Assembly (NCBI RefSeq): GCF_900100345.1
Contig: NZ_FMTT01000014.1
Coordinates: forward strand, 62,001 to 126,000
Origin: Paenibacillus tianmuensis
Lineage (GTDB): Bacteria > Bacillota > Bacilli > Paenibacillales > NBRC-103111
Direction: 5' to 3'
Length of the DNA stretch: 64,000 nt
The position numbers and the translations under genes are program-made. Position 1 is the stretch's first letter, and every line of letters begins with the position of its first letter. Positions 16,021 through 25,348 of the stretch are shown piece after piece. The notes beneath the pieces are model-generated. The model was given only the letters and a program-made list of their open reading frames with translations. It did not search any database and was not told where the DNA came from.

Positions 16021-17770
16021 AACAAAAATTGTGTGTACCATCGGACCGGTCAGCGAATCGCTGGACATGTTCAAAAAGCTGATTGATGCAGGGATGAACG
16101 TTGCTAGGCTGAACTTCTCCCACGGCGATTTCGAAGAGCATGGCAACAGAATCAAGAACGTGCGTCAGGCTTGTCAGGAGCTCGGCAAAAGCGTAGCCAT
16201 TCTGCTTGATACCAAGGGACCGGAAATCCGGACCGGCAAGCTGAAGGACGATCAAAAAGTTGAGCTGCTTCAGGACAATCTGATCACCTTAACGACGGAA
16301 GAAGTACTCGGCGATGCCGAGCGCGTTTCCATCACATACAGGGACCTTTACAGGGATGTAAAGATCGGTTCCACCATTCTGATCGATGACGGCTTGATCG
16401 GACTGACGGTCGAGGATATCCGCGGAACGGATGTCGTGTGCCGGATTAAAAACGGCGGATTGCTTGGAGGTAAGAAAGGCGTGAACGTGCCGGGGGTGAA
16501 AATCAACCTGCCGGGCATCACGGAAAAAGACGCGAACGATATCATTTTCGGCATTCAGCAGGGAGTGGATTTTATCGCTGCTTCTTTCGTGCGTAAAGCG
16601 AGCGACGTCCTTGAAATCCGCGAAATTCTGGACCGCCATAACGCAACGCATATTCAAATCATTTCCAAAATCGAAAACCAGGAAGGCGTGGAAAACCTCG
16701 ACGAAATTCTCGAGGTATCCGACGGTCTCATGGTAGCGCGCGGCGATCTCGGTGTGGAAATTCCGGCCGAAGACGTACCGATCGTGCAAAAAGCGATGAT
16801 CAAAAAATGTAACCAAGTCGGCAAACCGGTTATTACGGCTACGATGATGCTGGATTCCATGCAGCGCAACCCGCGCCCGACGCGTGCGGAAGCGAGTGAC
16901 GTGGCGAACGCGATCTTCGACGGCACGGACGCCGTGATGCTGTCCGGCGAAACGGCAGCAGGGAAATACCCGGTGGAGTCGGTGCAGACGATGGCCCGCA
17001 TCGCCGAGCGTGCGGAAACGGCGCTGGAGTACCGGGAAATTTTCATCCGTCAAAGCAATGCGCAGCAGACGACGGTAACCGAGGCGATCAGCCAAGCGGT
17101 AGCGAACTCGGCGCTGGATCTGGACGCCAAAGCGATTCTGACTTCGACGGAAAGCGGCTATACGGCGCGTATGGTATCCAAATACCGTCCGAAGGCGCCG
17201 ATTATCGCGGTAACGCCGAACGACCGCGTGCTTCGCCGTTTGTCGCTCGTATGGGGCGTTATTCCGGTGAAAGGCGAAACGTGTACTTCGACCGACCAAT
17301 TGTTCGAGCATGCCGTAGATGCCAGCGTGAAGTCAGGCCTGGTCAGCCTGGGCGATCTGGTCGTGATTACCGCAGGCGTGCCGGTCGGCCGCTCCGGAAC
17401 GACCAACTTGATCAAGGTTCATCAAATCGGTGAAATGATCGCCAAAGGCCAAGGGATCGGCACGCAAATCGCCACAGGCCATGTCGTGACGGCCCGCTCC
17501 GCCGAGGAAGCGAATGCGAAGACGACCGAGGGCTGCATTCTGGTTACTATTACAACCGATAAAGACTATATGCCGGCCTTCGAGAAAGCGGCAGCGGTTA
17601 TTACCGAGACGGGCGGGATTACGTCCCATGCGGCGGTTGTCGGCATCAGCTTGGGCAAGCCTGTCATCGTCGGTGTGGACAACGCGATCGGCATCCTGAA
17701 AGACAACGACGAAGTATCCATCTATCCGGAAGTCGGCGTCATCTATTCCGGCCGCGCCCGCGTGCTGTAA
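16013..17770 (+). CDS. pyk: Pyruvate kinase with C-terminal PEP-utilising-type domain
   Basis: 585 aa; ATG 16013 with AGGAGG upstream. The TIM-barrel core has [10 protein letters not shown] and [10 protein letters not shown] at the N-terminus and [16 protein letters not shown] and [12 protein letters not shown] in the active site. [22 protein letters not shown] is the family signature (shown in part: ATMMLDSM). After the core (about 1-472), an extra C-terminal domain carries [11 protein letters not shown], the phosphohistidine-type motif found in Bacillus pyruvate kinases of the same length. pfkA, which sits between accA and pyk in Bacillus subtilis, is missing here. Confidence 0.95.
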   Translation: MRKTKIVCTIGPVSESLDMFKKLIDAGMNVARLNFSHGDFEEHGNRIKNVRQACQELGKSVAILLDTKGPEIRTGKLKDDQKVELLQDNLITLTTEEVLGDAERVSITYRDLYRDVKIGSTILIDDGLIGLTVEDIRGTDVVCRIKNGGLLGGKKGVNVPGVKINLPGITEKDANDIIFGIQQGVDFIAASFVRKASDVLEIREILDRHNATHIQIISKIENQEGVENLDEILEVSDGLMVARGDLGVEIPAEDVPIVQKAMIKKCNQVGKPVITATMMLDSMQRNPRPTRAEASDVANAIFDGTDAVMLSGETAAGKYPVESVQTMARIAERAETALEYREIFIRQSNAQQTTVTEAISQAVANSALDLDAKAILTSTESGYTARMVSKYRPKAPIIAVTPNDRVLRRLSLVWGVIPVKGETCTSTDQLFEHAVDASVKSGLVSLGDLVVITAGVPVGRSGTTNLIKVHQIGEMIAKGQGIGTQIATGHVVTARSAEEANAKTTEGCILVTITTDKDYMPAFEKAAAVITETGGITSHAAVVGISLGKPVIVGVDNAIGILKDNDEVSIYPEVGVIYSGRARVL

Positions 17771-17807
17771 ATAGAACATCGTCGAAGCCTTACGATACAG
17801 AACCATC

Positions 17808-17843
17808 GGAGCGAAATCGAACAGCGGTTTCGCTCCTTTGCTT
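17808..17843 (+). terminator. Terminator after pyk
   Basis: Stem GGAGCGAAATCG / CGGTTTCGCTCC with a 5-base loop, then a short T-rich stretch. It lies between pyk and the thioesterase gene, so part of the transcription probably ends here. Confidence 0.7.
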
Positions 17844-17870
17844 TACAACTCTAGGATTCAGGAGGTTCGT

Positions 17871-18272
17871 ATGCAGCATGCTTTACGTGTCCGCTATCAG
17901 GAGACGGACCAGATGGGCGTCATGTATCACGCCAACTATTTGAATTGGTTTGAAGTCGGCCGAACGGAGATGATCCGCGAGTTGGGTATGCCTTATCAGG
18001 CGCTGGAGGCCCGCGGCCTGCTGCTGCCGGTGATCGAAGCGGACCTGAAATTCCGCTCGCCCGCACGTTACGATGATCTGGTGACGATTGACACCAAAGT
18101 TGTCGAATTGAGGAGTCTTCGGATCCAGTTCGCTTACGAAATTAAGCGCGGCGAGGAAGTGCTGGTCACCGGGAGAACGCAGCACGTCTGGTTGAACCGG
18201 GATTGGAAGCCGGTGCGGATCGACAGAGAAGTGCCGGATTTATATGCCCTCCTTGCCAAAGTCATGAGCTAA
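17871..18272 (+). CDS. YbgC/FadM-type acyl-CoA thioesterase (hotdog fold)
   Basis: 133 aa; ATG 17871 with AGGAGG about 6 bases upstream. It has the single-domain 4HBT hotdog pattern. RYQETDQMGVMYHANYLNW contains the catalytic Asp of the YbgC type. It hydrolyses acyl-CoA or related thioesters in the cytoplasm; chain preference cannot be read from sequence. It follows pyk by 100 bases, across a terminator. Confidence 0.85.
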   Translation: MQHALRVRYQETDQMGVMYHANYLNWFEVGRTEMIRELGMPYQALEARGLLLPVIEADLKFRSPARYDDLVTIDTKVVELRSLRIQFAYEIKRGEEVLVTGRTQHVWLNRDWKPVRIDREVPDLYALLAKVMS

Positions 18273-18309
18273 AGCGCATCCCGAAATTCCGCTAACCTAC
18301 AAATAATGA

Positions 18310-18349
18310 AGGACTTGGCCTTTCTTGGTCAGGTCCTATTCCTTTTTAT
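18310..18349 (+). terminator. Terminator after the thioesterase gene
   Basis: AGGACTTGGCC / GGTCAGGTCCT hairpin with mismatches, then ATTCCTTTTT. It separates the thioesterase from the LysR gene. Confidence 0.6.
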
Positions 18350-18431
18350 GCTATATTTTCCAAAATGATTCGTGCTATTGTATAATTGAAGTACAAGCGG
18401 AAGGATTGAGCGATCAAAGGGGAGAGGCACT

Positions 18432-19307
18432 ATGGAACTGCGTCATTTGCGATACTTCGTTACCGTTGCGGAGGAGCTGCATTTCGGCCGGGCGGCTGCA
18501 CGCCTCAATATGGCGCAGCCCCCGTTAAGCCAGCAAATCCGCAAGCTGGAGGAAGAGCTCGGATTCTCGTTATTTTCCCGAAGCAAGCAGCACGTTGAAT
18601 TAACGGATGCGGGGAAAGTATTCCTGGAGGAGTCGCGGTCGGCTTTAGCGCGTGTGGAGCAAGCGCGCGAGACGGCGGAGAAAGCGAGCCGCGGGCAAAC
18701 GGGCAGACTGGTGATTGGCTTTGTCGGTTCGGCGACCTACCACATCGTTCCGCTGCTGCAGCAGTATCGGCTGCGTTTTCCTTCGGTGGAATTGAAGCTG
18801 CATCAAATGAAGAGCGGGAACCAACTGCAAGCGCTGCACGAAAAAAGTCTCCATCTCGGCATTGTGCGCGCCTCGATTCACAGTCCATATTTGAATACGG
18901 AGCTGTTTAAGCGCGAGCCGTTTATGGCGGTGCTTCCCGAGGCGCATCCGTTGGCCAGCCGGCAAGCGCTTAGCGTCCGCGATCTGGAGGACGAGCCGTT
19001 TATTTTGTCTCCCAGGCAAAACGGTTCTACTTATCACGATGCGGTCATCCATTTGTGCTATAAGGCCGGATTTTCGCCTAACATTGCGCTGGAAGCGCCT
19101 GAAATTTTAACCGTTGTTGCCTTTGTAGCCGAAGGGATGGGGGTTGCTTTGGTTCCCGCGTCATTTCGGCACCAGCAAAATCAAGGGGTCGTTTACCGGG
19201 ACATTCGGGAAGCCGCCGTTCTGGAAACAGCGTTTATTTGGCGGAAAGACGAGACGTCGCCGGTGCTGCCTGAATTTTTGAAGCTCGGCCAAGCGTTCGG
19301 CGATTGA
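18432..19307 (+). CDS. LysR family transcriptional regulator
   Basis: 291 aa; ATG 18432 with GGGGAGAGG upstream. The N-terminal winged HTH (MELRHLRYFVTVAEELHFGR, then AAARLNMAQPPLSQQI) is canonical. A linker helix and a periplasmic-binding-like effector domain (about 90-291) follow. It is related to the BenM/CatM/AlsR group, which senses small organic acids. It is coded on the same strand just before the methylcitrate genes, with an inverted repeat between them, so it is the likely regulator of that cluster. The effector is not known. Confidence 0.85.
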   Translation: MELRHLRYFVTVAEELHFGRAAARLNMAQPPLSQQIRKLEEELGFSLFSRSKQHVELTDAGKVFLEESRSALARVEQARETAEKASRGQTGRLVIGFVGSATYHIVPLLQQYRLRFPSVELKLHQMKSGNQLQALHEKSLHLGIVRASIHSPYLNTELFKREPFMAVLPEAHPLASRQALSVRDLEDEPFILSPRQNGSTYHDAVIHLCYKAGFSPNIALEAPEILTVVAFVAEGMGVALVPASFRHQQNQGVVYRDIREAAVLETAFIWRKDETSPVLPEFLKLGQAFGD

Positions 19308-19328
19308 ACGGGTGTTCTTTTGCCTGCT

Positions 19329-19347
19329 TGATATGTTCTGCGTATCA
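19329..19347 (+). promoter_or_regulatory. Candidate LysR-type operator (TGATA-N9-TATCA)
   Basis: Inverted repeat TGATA / TATCA separated by 9 bases, which gives the T-N11-A form used by LysR proteins. A possible promoter follows (TTGGAC about 18-19 bases before TATACT, near 19366-19396). It lies 90 bases before the methylcitrate synthase start, consistent with activation from upstream. Confidence 0.5.
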
Positions 19348-19436
19348 GGAAGGACTTAACGGATATTGGACGTGATTTCCAGAGGGTCGATATACTGAAG
19401 GGGCAAAGTCAAACCATCGGGAGGAGCGAAAGAACG

Positions 19437-20567
19437 ATGAGCGGATCATTCCAGCCCGGCCTTGAAAACGTTATCGCAAGCGAGACTGAAATTTCTTATT
19501 TGGATGTCGAAAAAGAACAAATTGTGCTGCGGGGTTACGATCTTATCGAATTGGCCAAAACCGTGACTTATTTGGACGCCGTTTCGTTAATGCTTGACGG
19601 CAGTCTGCCGACGCCCGAGTGGCGGAATGCTCTTGAGCTGAGCCTCAAGACGGAGTACGGACTGCCGGAGGATGCGCTGTCGATCCTGCGTCTGCTTCCG
19701 AAGCAAACGCATCTGATGGACGCCCTGAGAACGGGAATTTCCGCCATTGCCGGCTACGACCAGGATATCGAGGACCGGTCGCGGGAAGCGAATTACCGCA
19801 AATCGATCCGGCTGTTGGCCAAGGTACCCCAGATCGTGGCGAGCAGCTATCATGCGTCCATGCGGCAGCCTCTGGTGGAGCCCCGCCAAGACCTCTCGTA
19901 CAGCGCCAACTTTTTGTACATGATTACCGGAAAGGTTCCTTCCGAAATGGAAGAGAAGACGTTCGATCAGTCGCTGATCGTCTACAGCGAGCATGAAATG
20001 CCTAACTCGACCTTTGCCGCGCGCGTCATTGCGTCCACGCAGGCCGATCTGTACGGGGCGCTGACCGGCGCCGTCGCTTCGCTGAAAGGCACGCTGCATG
20101 GCGGAGCGAACGAAGCCGTCATGAAGATGCTGCTGGAAGCGGGAGATGAGGACAGCATGGAGCCGCTGATCCTCGGCAAATTGAACCGCAAGGAGCGCAT
20201 CATGGGCTTCGGCCACCGGGTGTACATGAAGAAGCCGGACCCGCGCGCGGTGCTGATGAAAGAAGCGCTGGCTGTGCTGGCGGCCGCCAAAAACGAAGAG
20301 AATCTGTACCGCATGTGCGTCATCGGCGAAGAGGTGATGAACCGCGAAAAAGGTTTGTATCCGAACCTCGATTACTATGCCGCGCCAGTTTATTATTTGC
20401 TGGGCATTCCGATCGACTTGTTCACCCCGGTCTTTCTTGCCGCCCGGACCGTTGGCGTCTGCGCGCATGTAATGGAGCAGCATGCGAACAACCGGCTTTT
20501 CCGGCCTCGTGTTCTGTACAAGGGACCTCGCGATCTGCATCCCAATTCGGCCTCGATCGGCACTTAA
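19437..20567 (+). CDS. prpC: Citrate synthase family enzyme, likely 2-methylcitrate synthase
   Basis: 376 aa; ATG 19437 with GGGAGG upstream. Citrate synthase fold with the catalytic regions LKGTLHGGANEAV (His), IMGFGHRVY (His) and the Asp-containing region near NLDYYAAPVYYLLGIP. It ends in a family-typical NNRLFRPR stretch. The companion prpD and prpB genes imply the methylcitrate cycle: condensation of propionyl-CoA with oxaloacetate. A second citrate synthase gene (27242) has the genomic context of citZ. It corresponds to mmgD in Bacillus. Sequence alone cannot fix the substrate. Confidence 0.85.
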   Translation: MSGSFQPGLENVIASETEISYLDVEKEQIVLRGYDLIELAKTVTYLDAVSLMLDGSLPTPEWRNALELSLKTEYGLPEDALSILRLLPKQTHLMDALRTGISAIAGYDQDIEDRSREANYRKSIRLLAKVPQIVASSYHASMRQPLVEPRQDLSYSANFLYMITGKVPSEMEEKTFDQSLIVYSEHEMPNSTFAARVIASTQADLYGALTGAVASLKGTLHGGANEAVMKMLLEAGDEDSMEPLILGKLNRKERIMGFGHRVYMKKPDPRAVLMKEALAVLAAAKNEENLYRMCVIGEEVMNREKGLYPNLDYYAAPVYYLLGIPIDLFTPVFLAARTVGVCAHVMEQHANNRLFRPRVLYKGPRDLHPNSASIGT

Positions 20568-20591
20568 CTGGTAGTGGGAGGAGACATCGAT

Positions 20592-22052
20592 ATGGTAGCA
20601 AACCCATCCATGGCTTATGAACAAGGACGAACCGCGTCCGCTGCGGATCAACTGTTAGTGGACATCGCGGATTACGCGCTGGAATACGAAGTCCAAAGTC
20701 CGGAAGCCCGGCGCATTGCACAGCACGTCGTATTGGATTCGCTCGGCACCGCCATTTTGGCGCTGCGCTTTCCGGAATGCGTGAAGCATCTTGGACCTGT
20801 CGTACCGGGCGTCACCGTGCCTCACGGCTGCCGGGTGCCGGGAACCCGCTATGAACTGGACCCCGTACACGGGGCGTTTAATATCGGGTGCATGATCCGC
20901 TGGCTTGATTACAACGATACGTGGCTGGCCGCGGAATGGGGCCACCCTTCGGACAATCTGGGCGGCATTTTGGCGGTAGCCGACTATCTCAGCCGCGTCC
21001 GCATCGCGGAAGGCAAAGCCCCTTTGCTTATGCGGGACGTGCTGGACGCCGCCGTGAAGGCGCATGAAATTCAAGGAGTGCTCGCACTCGAAAACAGCTT
21101 CAACCGGGTGGGGCTGGATCACGTGCTGCTGGTGAGGATCGCTTCGACGGCCGTCGTTACGGCGATGCTGGGCGGCAGCCGGGACGAAGTAGTCAACGCG
21201 CTTTCCAACGCTTGGCTGGACGGCGGCAGCTTGCGCACGTACCGGCACGCGCCGAATACAGGATCGCGCAAATCGTGGGCGGCCGGAGACGCAACCAGCC
21301 GCGCGGTCCGTCTCGCTCTCATGGCCGTCAACGGCGAAATGGGGTACGCCACCGCGCTTTCGGCCAAAACGTGGGGCTTCCAGGACGTATTGTTCCAAGG
21401 TAAGCCGCTGAAGCTTGCACGCCCGCTCGGCTCTTACGTGATGGAGAATGTACTGTTTAAAATTTCCTTTCCGGCCGAATTCCACGCCCAGACCGCCGTC
21501 GAATGCGCCTTTGCACTGCACCCGCAAATCAAGGACCGGCTGGACGAGATCGATCGGATTACGATGACGACGCACGAGTCGGCCATCCGCATCATCGATA
21601 AGAAAGGCCCGCTGCATAACCCGGCGGACCGGGACCACTGCCTTCAATACATGGTAGCGGTAGGCTTGCTGCATGGCGAGTTGACGGCAGAGCATTATGA
21701 GGATGAGGCGGCCAGCGATCCGCGAATCGATGCGCTTCGGGAGAAGATGGTCGTCACGGAAAATCCGCAGTACAGTCGGGATTACCTCGATCCGGACAAA
21801 CGCTCGATTGCCAATGCCATCCAAATCCGCTTCACGGACGGGACGGAGACACCGAACGTGGAGTGCGAATACCCGATCGGTCACCGCAGACGGCGTGCTG
21901 AAGGGCTGCCGAAGGTGATCGACAAATTCGAAGCCAATCTGCTGACCAGGTTTCCTAAGCAAAAAGCGGCGCAAATCCTCGAACTGTCGCTTGACTTGGA
22001 GCGGTTGGAGCAGATGCCGGTAAACGAATACATGAATCTGTACGTCATTTAG
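20592..22052 (+). CDS. prpD: 2-methylcitrate dehydratase (MmgE/PrpD family)
   Basis: 486 aa. ATG 20592 is chosen because GGGAGGAG lies 8-10 bases upstream. It is a full-length MmgE/PrpD fold (all-helical domain plus lid), with [11 protein letters not shown] near the N-terminus, [20 protein letters not shown] in the conserved His/Asp active-site part, and [13 protein letters not shown] in the middle. It dehydrates 2-methylcitrate to 2-methyl-cis-aconitate. It lies 24 bases after prpC and in one operon with prpB. Confidence 0.9.
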   Translation: MVANPSMAYEQGRTASAADQLLVDIADYALEYEVQSPEARRIAQHVVLDSLGTAILALRFPECVKHLGPVVPGVTVPHGCRVPGTRYELDPVHGAFNIGCMIRWLDYNDTWLAAEWGHPSDNLGGILAVADYLSRVRIAEGKAPLLMRDVLDAAVKAHEIQGVLALENSFNRVGLDHVLLVRIASTAVVTAMLGGSRDEVVNALSNAWLDGGSLRTYRHAPNTGSRKSWAAGDATSRAVRLALMAVNGEMGYATALSAKTWGFQDVLFQGKPLKLARPLGSYVMENVLFKISFPAEFHAQTAVECAFALHPQIKDRLDEIDRITMTTHESAIRIIDKKGPLHNPADRDHCLQYMVAVGLLHGELTAEHYEDEAASDPRIDALREKMVVTENPQYSRDYLDPDKRSIANAIQIRFTDGTETPNVECEYPIGHRRRRAEGLPKVIDKFEANLLTRFPKQKAAQILELSLDLERLEQMPVNEYMNLYVI

Positions 22053-22097
22053 TTTAACGGTACGGCTGCGGAATAAGACTTCCCGGGAGGAGTAACG

Positions 22098-23006
22098 ATG
22101 GCTTGGTTGATGGAGCAGGAAAAGGACCAACGGGAGCTGGCGGCCGATTTTCGAAAACGGATGGAAGCCGGCCCGATTCTCAAAATTCCGGGTACGCACG
22201 ACGGAATGGCGGCCAGAATAGCGAGGCAGTTCGGCTTCGAGGCGCTTTATTTGTCCGGTGCCGCCTATACGGCCAGCCGGGGCCTGCCGGATCTCGGGCT
22301 GATTTATTCGAATGAAGTCGCGGACCGGGCCCGCGAGCTCGTCCGCGCCTCCATGCTTCCGCTCCTGGTGGATATCGATACCGGCTTCGGCGGCATCTTG
22401 AACGCGGCCCGGACAGCCAAGGAAATGGTCGAAGCCAAGGCGGCCGCCGTCCAGATCGAGGATCAGGAAATGCCGAAGAAATGCGGCCACTTGAACGGCA
22501 AAAAGCTTGTTTCCACCGAAGACATGATGCAAAAAATCAAGACGATCAAGGAAATCAGCCCAACGCTTGTCGTCATTGCCCGCACGGATGCCAAAAGCGT
22601 AGAAGGCTTCGAAGCGGCGGTTGATCGGGCCAAGCATTATTTGGCGGCGGGAGCGGACGGGATTTTTCCGGAGGCGCTGGAGAGCGAGGAAGAGTTCAAG
22701 CGGTTCCGCGCCGCTATCGATGCACCACTGCTGGCGAACATGACGGAGTTCGGAAAAACGCCGTATTTTACCGCAGAGCAGTTTGAGGCTTGGGGCTTCA
22801 ATATGGTCATTTATCCGGTAACCTCGCTGCGGGTAGCGGCCAAAGCCTATGAACGCGTATTTTCGGAAATTAGCCGAACCGGGACGCAAGCGGGATCGCT
22901 CCAAGACATGCAAACCCGCAAGGAGCTGTACGATACGATCCGCTATTACGATTACGAAGCCTTGGACGGAAAAATCGCTAAAACCGTTCTGCCGCCAACC
23001 GAGTAG
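22098..23006 (+). CDS. prpB: Methylisocitrate lyase (PrpB/MmgF/YqiQ)
   Basis: 302 aa; ATG 22098 with GGGAGGAG. It is a PEP mutase/isocitrate lyase superfamily barrel: DIDTGFGG holds metal ligands, and KKCGHLNGKKLV is the catalytic loop with the family Cys. IARTDAKSVEGFEAAVDRA and EGMP-like downstream parts also fit. It cleaves 2-methylisocitrate to pyruvate and succinate and so ends the cycle started by prpC and prpD. No aconitase-like acnM or prpF gene is nearby. Confidence 0.92.
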   Translation: MAWLMEQEKDQRELAADFRKRMEAGPILKIPGTHDGMAARIARQFGFEALYLSGAAYTASRGLPDLGLIYSNEVADRARELVRASMLPLLVDIDTGFGGILNAARTAKEMVEAKAAAVQIEDQEMPKKCGHLNGKKLVSTEDMMQKIKTIKEISPTLVVIARTDAKSVEGFEAAVDRAKHYLAAGADGIFPEALESEEEFKRFRAAIDAPLLANMTEFGKTPYFTAEQFEAWGFNMVIYPVTSLRVAAKAYERVFSEISRTGTQAGSLQDMQTRKELYDTIRYYDYEALDGKIAKTVLPPTE

Positions 23007-23034
23007 ATCCCTTGATTTCCAACGATTATCACGT

Positions 23035-23076
23035 AAAGAGTTCCTGAAGAGGCCAGTTCTTTCGGGAGCTCTTTTC
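23035..23076 (+). terminator. Terminator after the methylcitrate cluster
   Basis: Imperfect stem AAAGAGTTCC / GGGAGCTCTTTT closing before a T-run, 30 bases after prpB. Confidence 0.75.
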
Positions 23077-23142
23077 GTTGTATAATGATAAAGCTCTTTT
23101 TGAATCGGCCTTGGATAAAAATTAGGTGTATTTTCCCTTGTG

Positions 23143-23196
23143 TTTACATAAAATTAACAAAAAGAGCGCGCTCGCTTAACATTGTCGAATTACGAT
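23143..23196 (+). promoter_or_regulatory. PhoP box and -10 element of ppk
   Basis: TTTACA (23143), TTAACA (23154), a degenerate third position (23165) and TTAACA (23176) lie at an exact 11-bp pitch. TACGAT (23191) follows 9 bases after the last repeat. PhoP of Bacillus binds TTAACA-like direct repeats at this pitch, and the pstS and pstC promoters here have the same layout. The start codon of ppk is about 60 bases downstream. Control of ppk by phosphate starvation is thus strongly suggested. Confidence 0.85.
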
Positions 23197-23254
23197 ATAG
23201 AAAGTAAACAAAACGAAGCTAAACGGTGAATGACTATGGAGGGTTTACTGCCTT

Positions 23255-25348
23255 ATGAAGGACACTGCTGCGCGTGAGATGGCCAACCATTATCTGAACC
23301 GCGATTTAAGCTGGATCGAGTTTAACTGGCGCGTGCTGGAGGAGGCGCAGGACCCCGACACGCCGCTGCTCGAACGCGTCAAATTTTTATCGATCGTTTC
23401 TTCCAATTTAGACGAGTTTATGAGCGTCCGCGTAGCCGGGATCAAGGATCAGATCAAAGCGGGCCATACGAAAAAAGATTTCACCGGCTACACGCCTGCC
23501 GGACTGTTCAAACGCGTCATGAAGCGCTCGTCCAAAATGGTAACGGAGCAGTATAAGACGTACCGGGACGTGATCCGGCAGCTCGGCAAAGAAGGCATTA
23601 TTTTTACCGAATACGACGATTTGAATGCGACCCAACGCAAAGCGATGGACGAATATTACCACGCCATCGTCTTCCCTGTGCTGACGCCGATGGCGGTCGA
23701 CCAAGCGCGGCCGTTTCCGCTGGTGCGGACTCAGGCTTTATATTTGGCGGTCGTGCTGATGAAGGAAGGGGACGACCCGGAGGACGAACCGTATTTTGCT
23801 ATCCTGCAGGTACCGTCCAATTTAAGCCGTTACCTTGCGGTGCCCGGACGAACCAACAGTAAGAAGCGCGAATTCATTCTCATGGAAGAGCTCATCGAAA
23901 AGCACATATATACGCTGTTCAGTGGCTATATTCCGATCTCGGTCCATGCGTTCCGGCTGACACGCAACGCGGACTTGACGCTGAACGAGGAAGGCGCCGA
24001 GGATTTGCTGGAGGAGATCGAAATCCAGCTCCGCAAGCGGCGCTGGGGGACGCCGGTCCGGCTGGAGGTGCAGAGGGGCATTCACCCGTATGCGCTGGAG
24101 CAACTGACGGAGGAGTTCGAGATTGTTGAGAACATTTTTGAAATCGACGGCCCGCTCGACCTGACGTATTTTATGAAAATGGCGTCGGCGCTTCAAGGCT
24201 TCGATCATTTGCGCTACAGCCCGATCCAACCGGTATACCCTTCCGAGCTCGACGATGTCGAGGATCTGTTCGCCAAGCTGCGGCAGCAGGATGTGCTCGT
24301 GTATCACCCTTACGAGTCGTTCGATGCCGTCACCGATTTTGTACTTCAAGCGGCTTACGATCCGCAAGTGCTCGCCATCAAAATGACGCTGTACCGGGTC
24401 AGCGGCAATTCCCCGCTCATCCAAGGGCTTGCCCGTGCAGCGGAGTCCGGCAAGCAGGTGACGGTTGTGGTGGAGCTGAAGGCGCGGTTTGAAGAAGAGC
24501 GCAACATCGCTTGGGCGCGCAAGCTGGAGCAGGCGGGCTGCCATGTCGTTTATGGGCTCGTGGGGCTGAAGACGCATGCCAAAATTACGCTGGTCGTCCG
24601 GCAGGAAGCCGATGGGCTGAGGCGGTACGTGCACGTGGGCACAGGGAATTACAATGACAATACGGCCAGATTGTACACCGATGTCGGCTTGTTTACTTCA
24701 CATAAGGAAATCGGAGAGGACGCTTCTGCGTTATTCAACGAGGTGACCGGATATTCGGCGCCGCACAATTGGAAGGCGTTCGGCGTGGCGCCTACGGACA
24801 TGATGGATAAGTTGTTCGAGAAAATTCGCCGCGAAGCGAAGCACGCTGCCGAAGGCAAGCCCGCGCGAATCATCGCCAAGTTCAACTCGCTCTCGAACCA
24901 GCAGATGGTCGACGAGCTGTATGCGGCTTCGCAGGCGGGGGTCGAGATCGATCTGATCGTGCGCGGCGTATGCTGCCTGCGGCCCGGTGTTCCGGGACTG
25001 AGCGAGCGGATAACGGTGCTCAGCATCGTCGACCGGTTCTTGGAGCACTCGCGCATTTTTTATTTCGAGAACGGCGGGGAGCCGGAAGTGTACATCGCCA
25101 GCGCGGATTGGATGACCCGGAACCTGACGCGACGCGTCGAGCTGATGTGTCCCGTATTTGACAAAAGCATCCAGAAGTCGCTGATCCATATATTGCGGCT
25201 CAACTTGAAGGATAACGTGAAGGCGCGACAGCTCCAACCGAACGGCATGTATAAACATGTCCGCGCGGAAGGAGGCAGGCCGCAGCTTCGCAGTCAATTT
25301 GTTGCCATGCGCATCAGTTCGTGGAAAACGACGACTCGTGAACTTTGA
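23255..25348 (+). CDS. ppk: Polyphosphate kinase (PPK1)
   Basis: 697 aa; ATG 23255 with GGAGGG about 11 bases upstream. All four PPK1 domains are present. The N-terminus has LNRDLSWIEFNWRVLEEA, and the head domain spans about 120-310. The two catalytic C-terminal domains carry LKARFEEERNIAWARKLE and YVHVGTGNYNDNTARLYTDVG, the latter near the phospho-His region. It makes polyphosphate reversibly from ATP. Its 3' end overlaps the 3' end of ppx on the other strand by 35 bases. A Pho-type promoter precedes it. Confidence 0.95.
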   Translation: MKDTAAREMANHYLNRDLSWIEFNWRVLEEAQDPDTPLLERVKFLSIVSSNLDEFMSVRVAGIKDQIKAGHTKKDFTGYTPAGLFKRVMKRSSKMVTEQYKTYRDVIRQLGKEGIIFTEYDDLNATQRKAMDEYYHAIVFPVLTPMAVDQARPFPLVRTQALYLAVVLMKEGDDPEDEPYFAILQVPSNLSRYLAVPGRTNSKKREFILMEELIEKHIYTLFSGYIPISVHAFRLTRNADLTLNEEGAEDLLEEIEIQLRKRRWGTPVRLEVQRGIHPYALEQLTEEFEIVENIFEIDGPLDLTYFMKMASALQGFDHLRYSPIQPVYPSELDDVEDLFAKLRQQDVLVYHPYESFDAVTDFVLQAAYDPQVLAIKMTLYRVSGNSPLIQGLARAAESGKQVTVVVELKARFEEERNIAWARKLEQAGCHVVYGLVGLKTHAKITLVVRQEADGLRRYVHVGTGNYNDNTARLYTDVGLFTSHKEIGEDASALFNEVTGYSAPHNWKAFGVAPTDMMDKLFEKIRREAKHAAEGKPARIIAKFNSLSNQQMVDELYAASQAGVEIDLIVRGVCCLRPGVPGLSERITVLSIVDRFLEHSRIFYFENGGEPEVYIASADWMTRNLTRRVELMCPVFDKSIQKSLIHILRLNLKDNVKARQLQPNGMYKHVRAEGGRPQLRSQFVAMRISSWKTTTREL

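Noticed and set aside
20655-22913. 752-codon minus-strand frame opposite prpD/prpB
   Set aside because: Antisense shadow; composition typical of reverse-read GC-rich genes and it spans two real genes.
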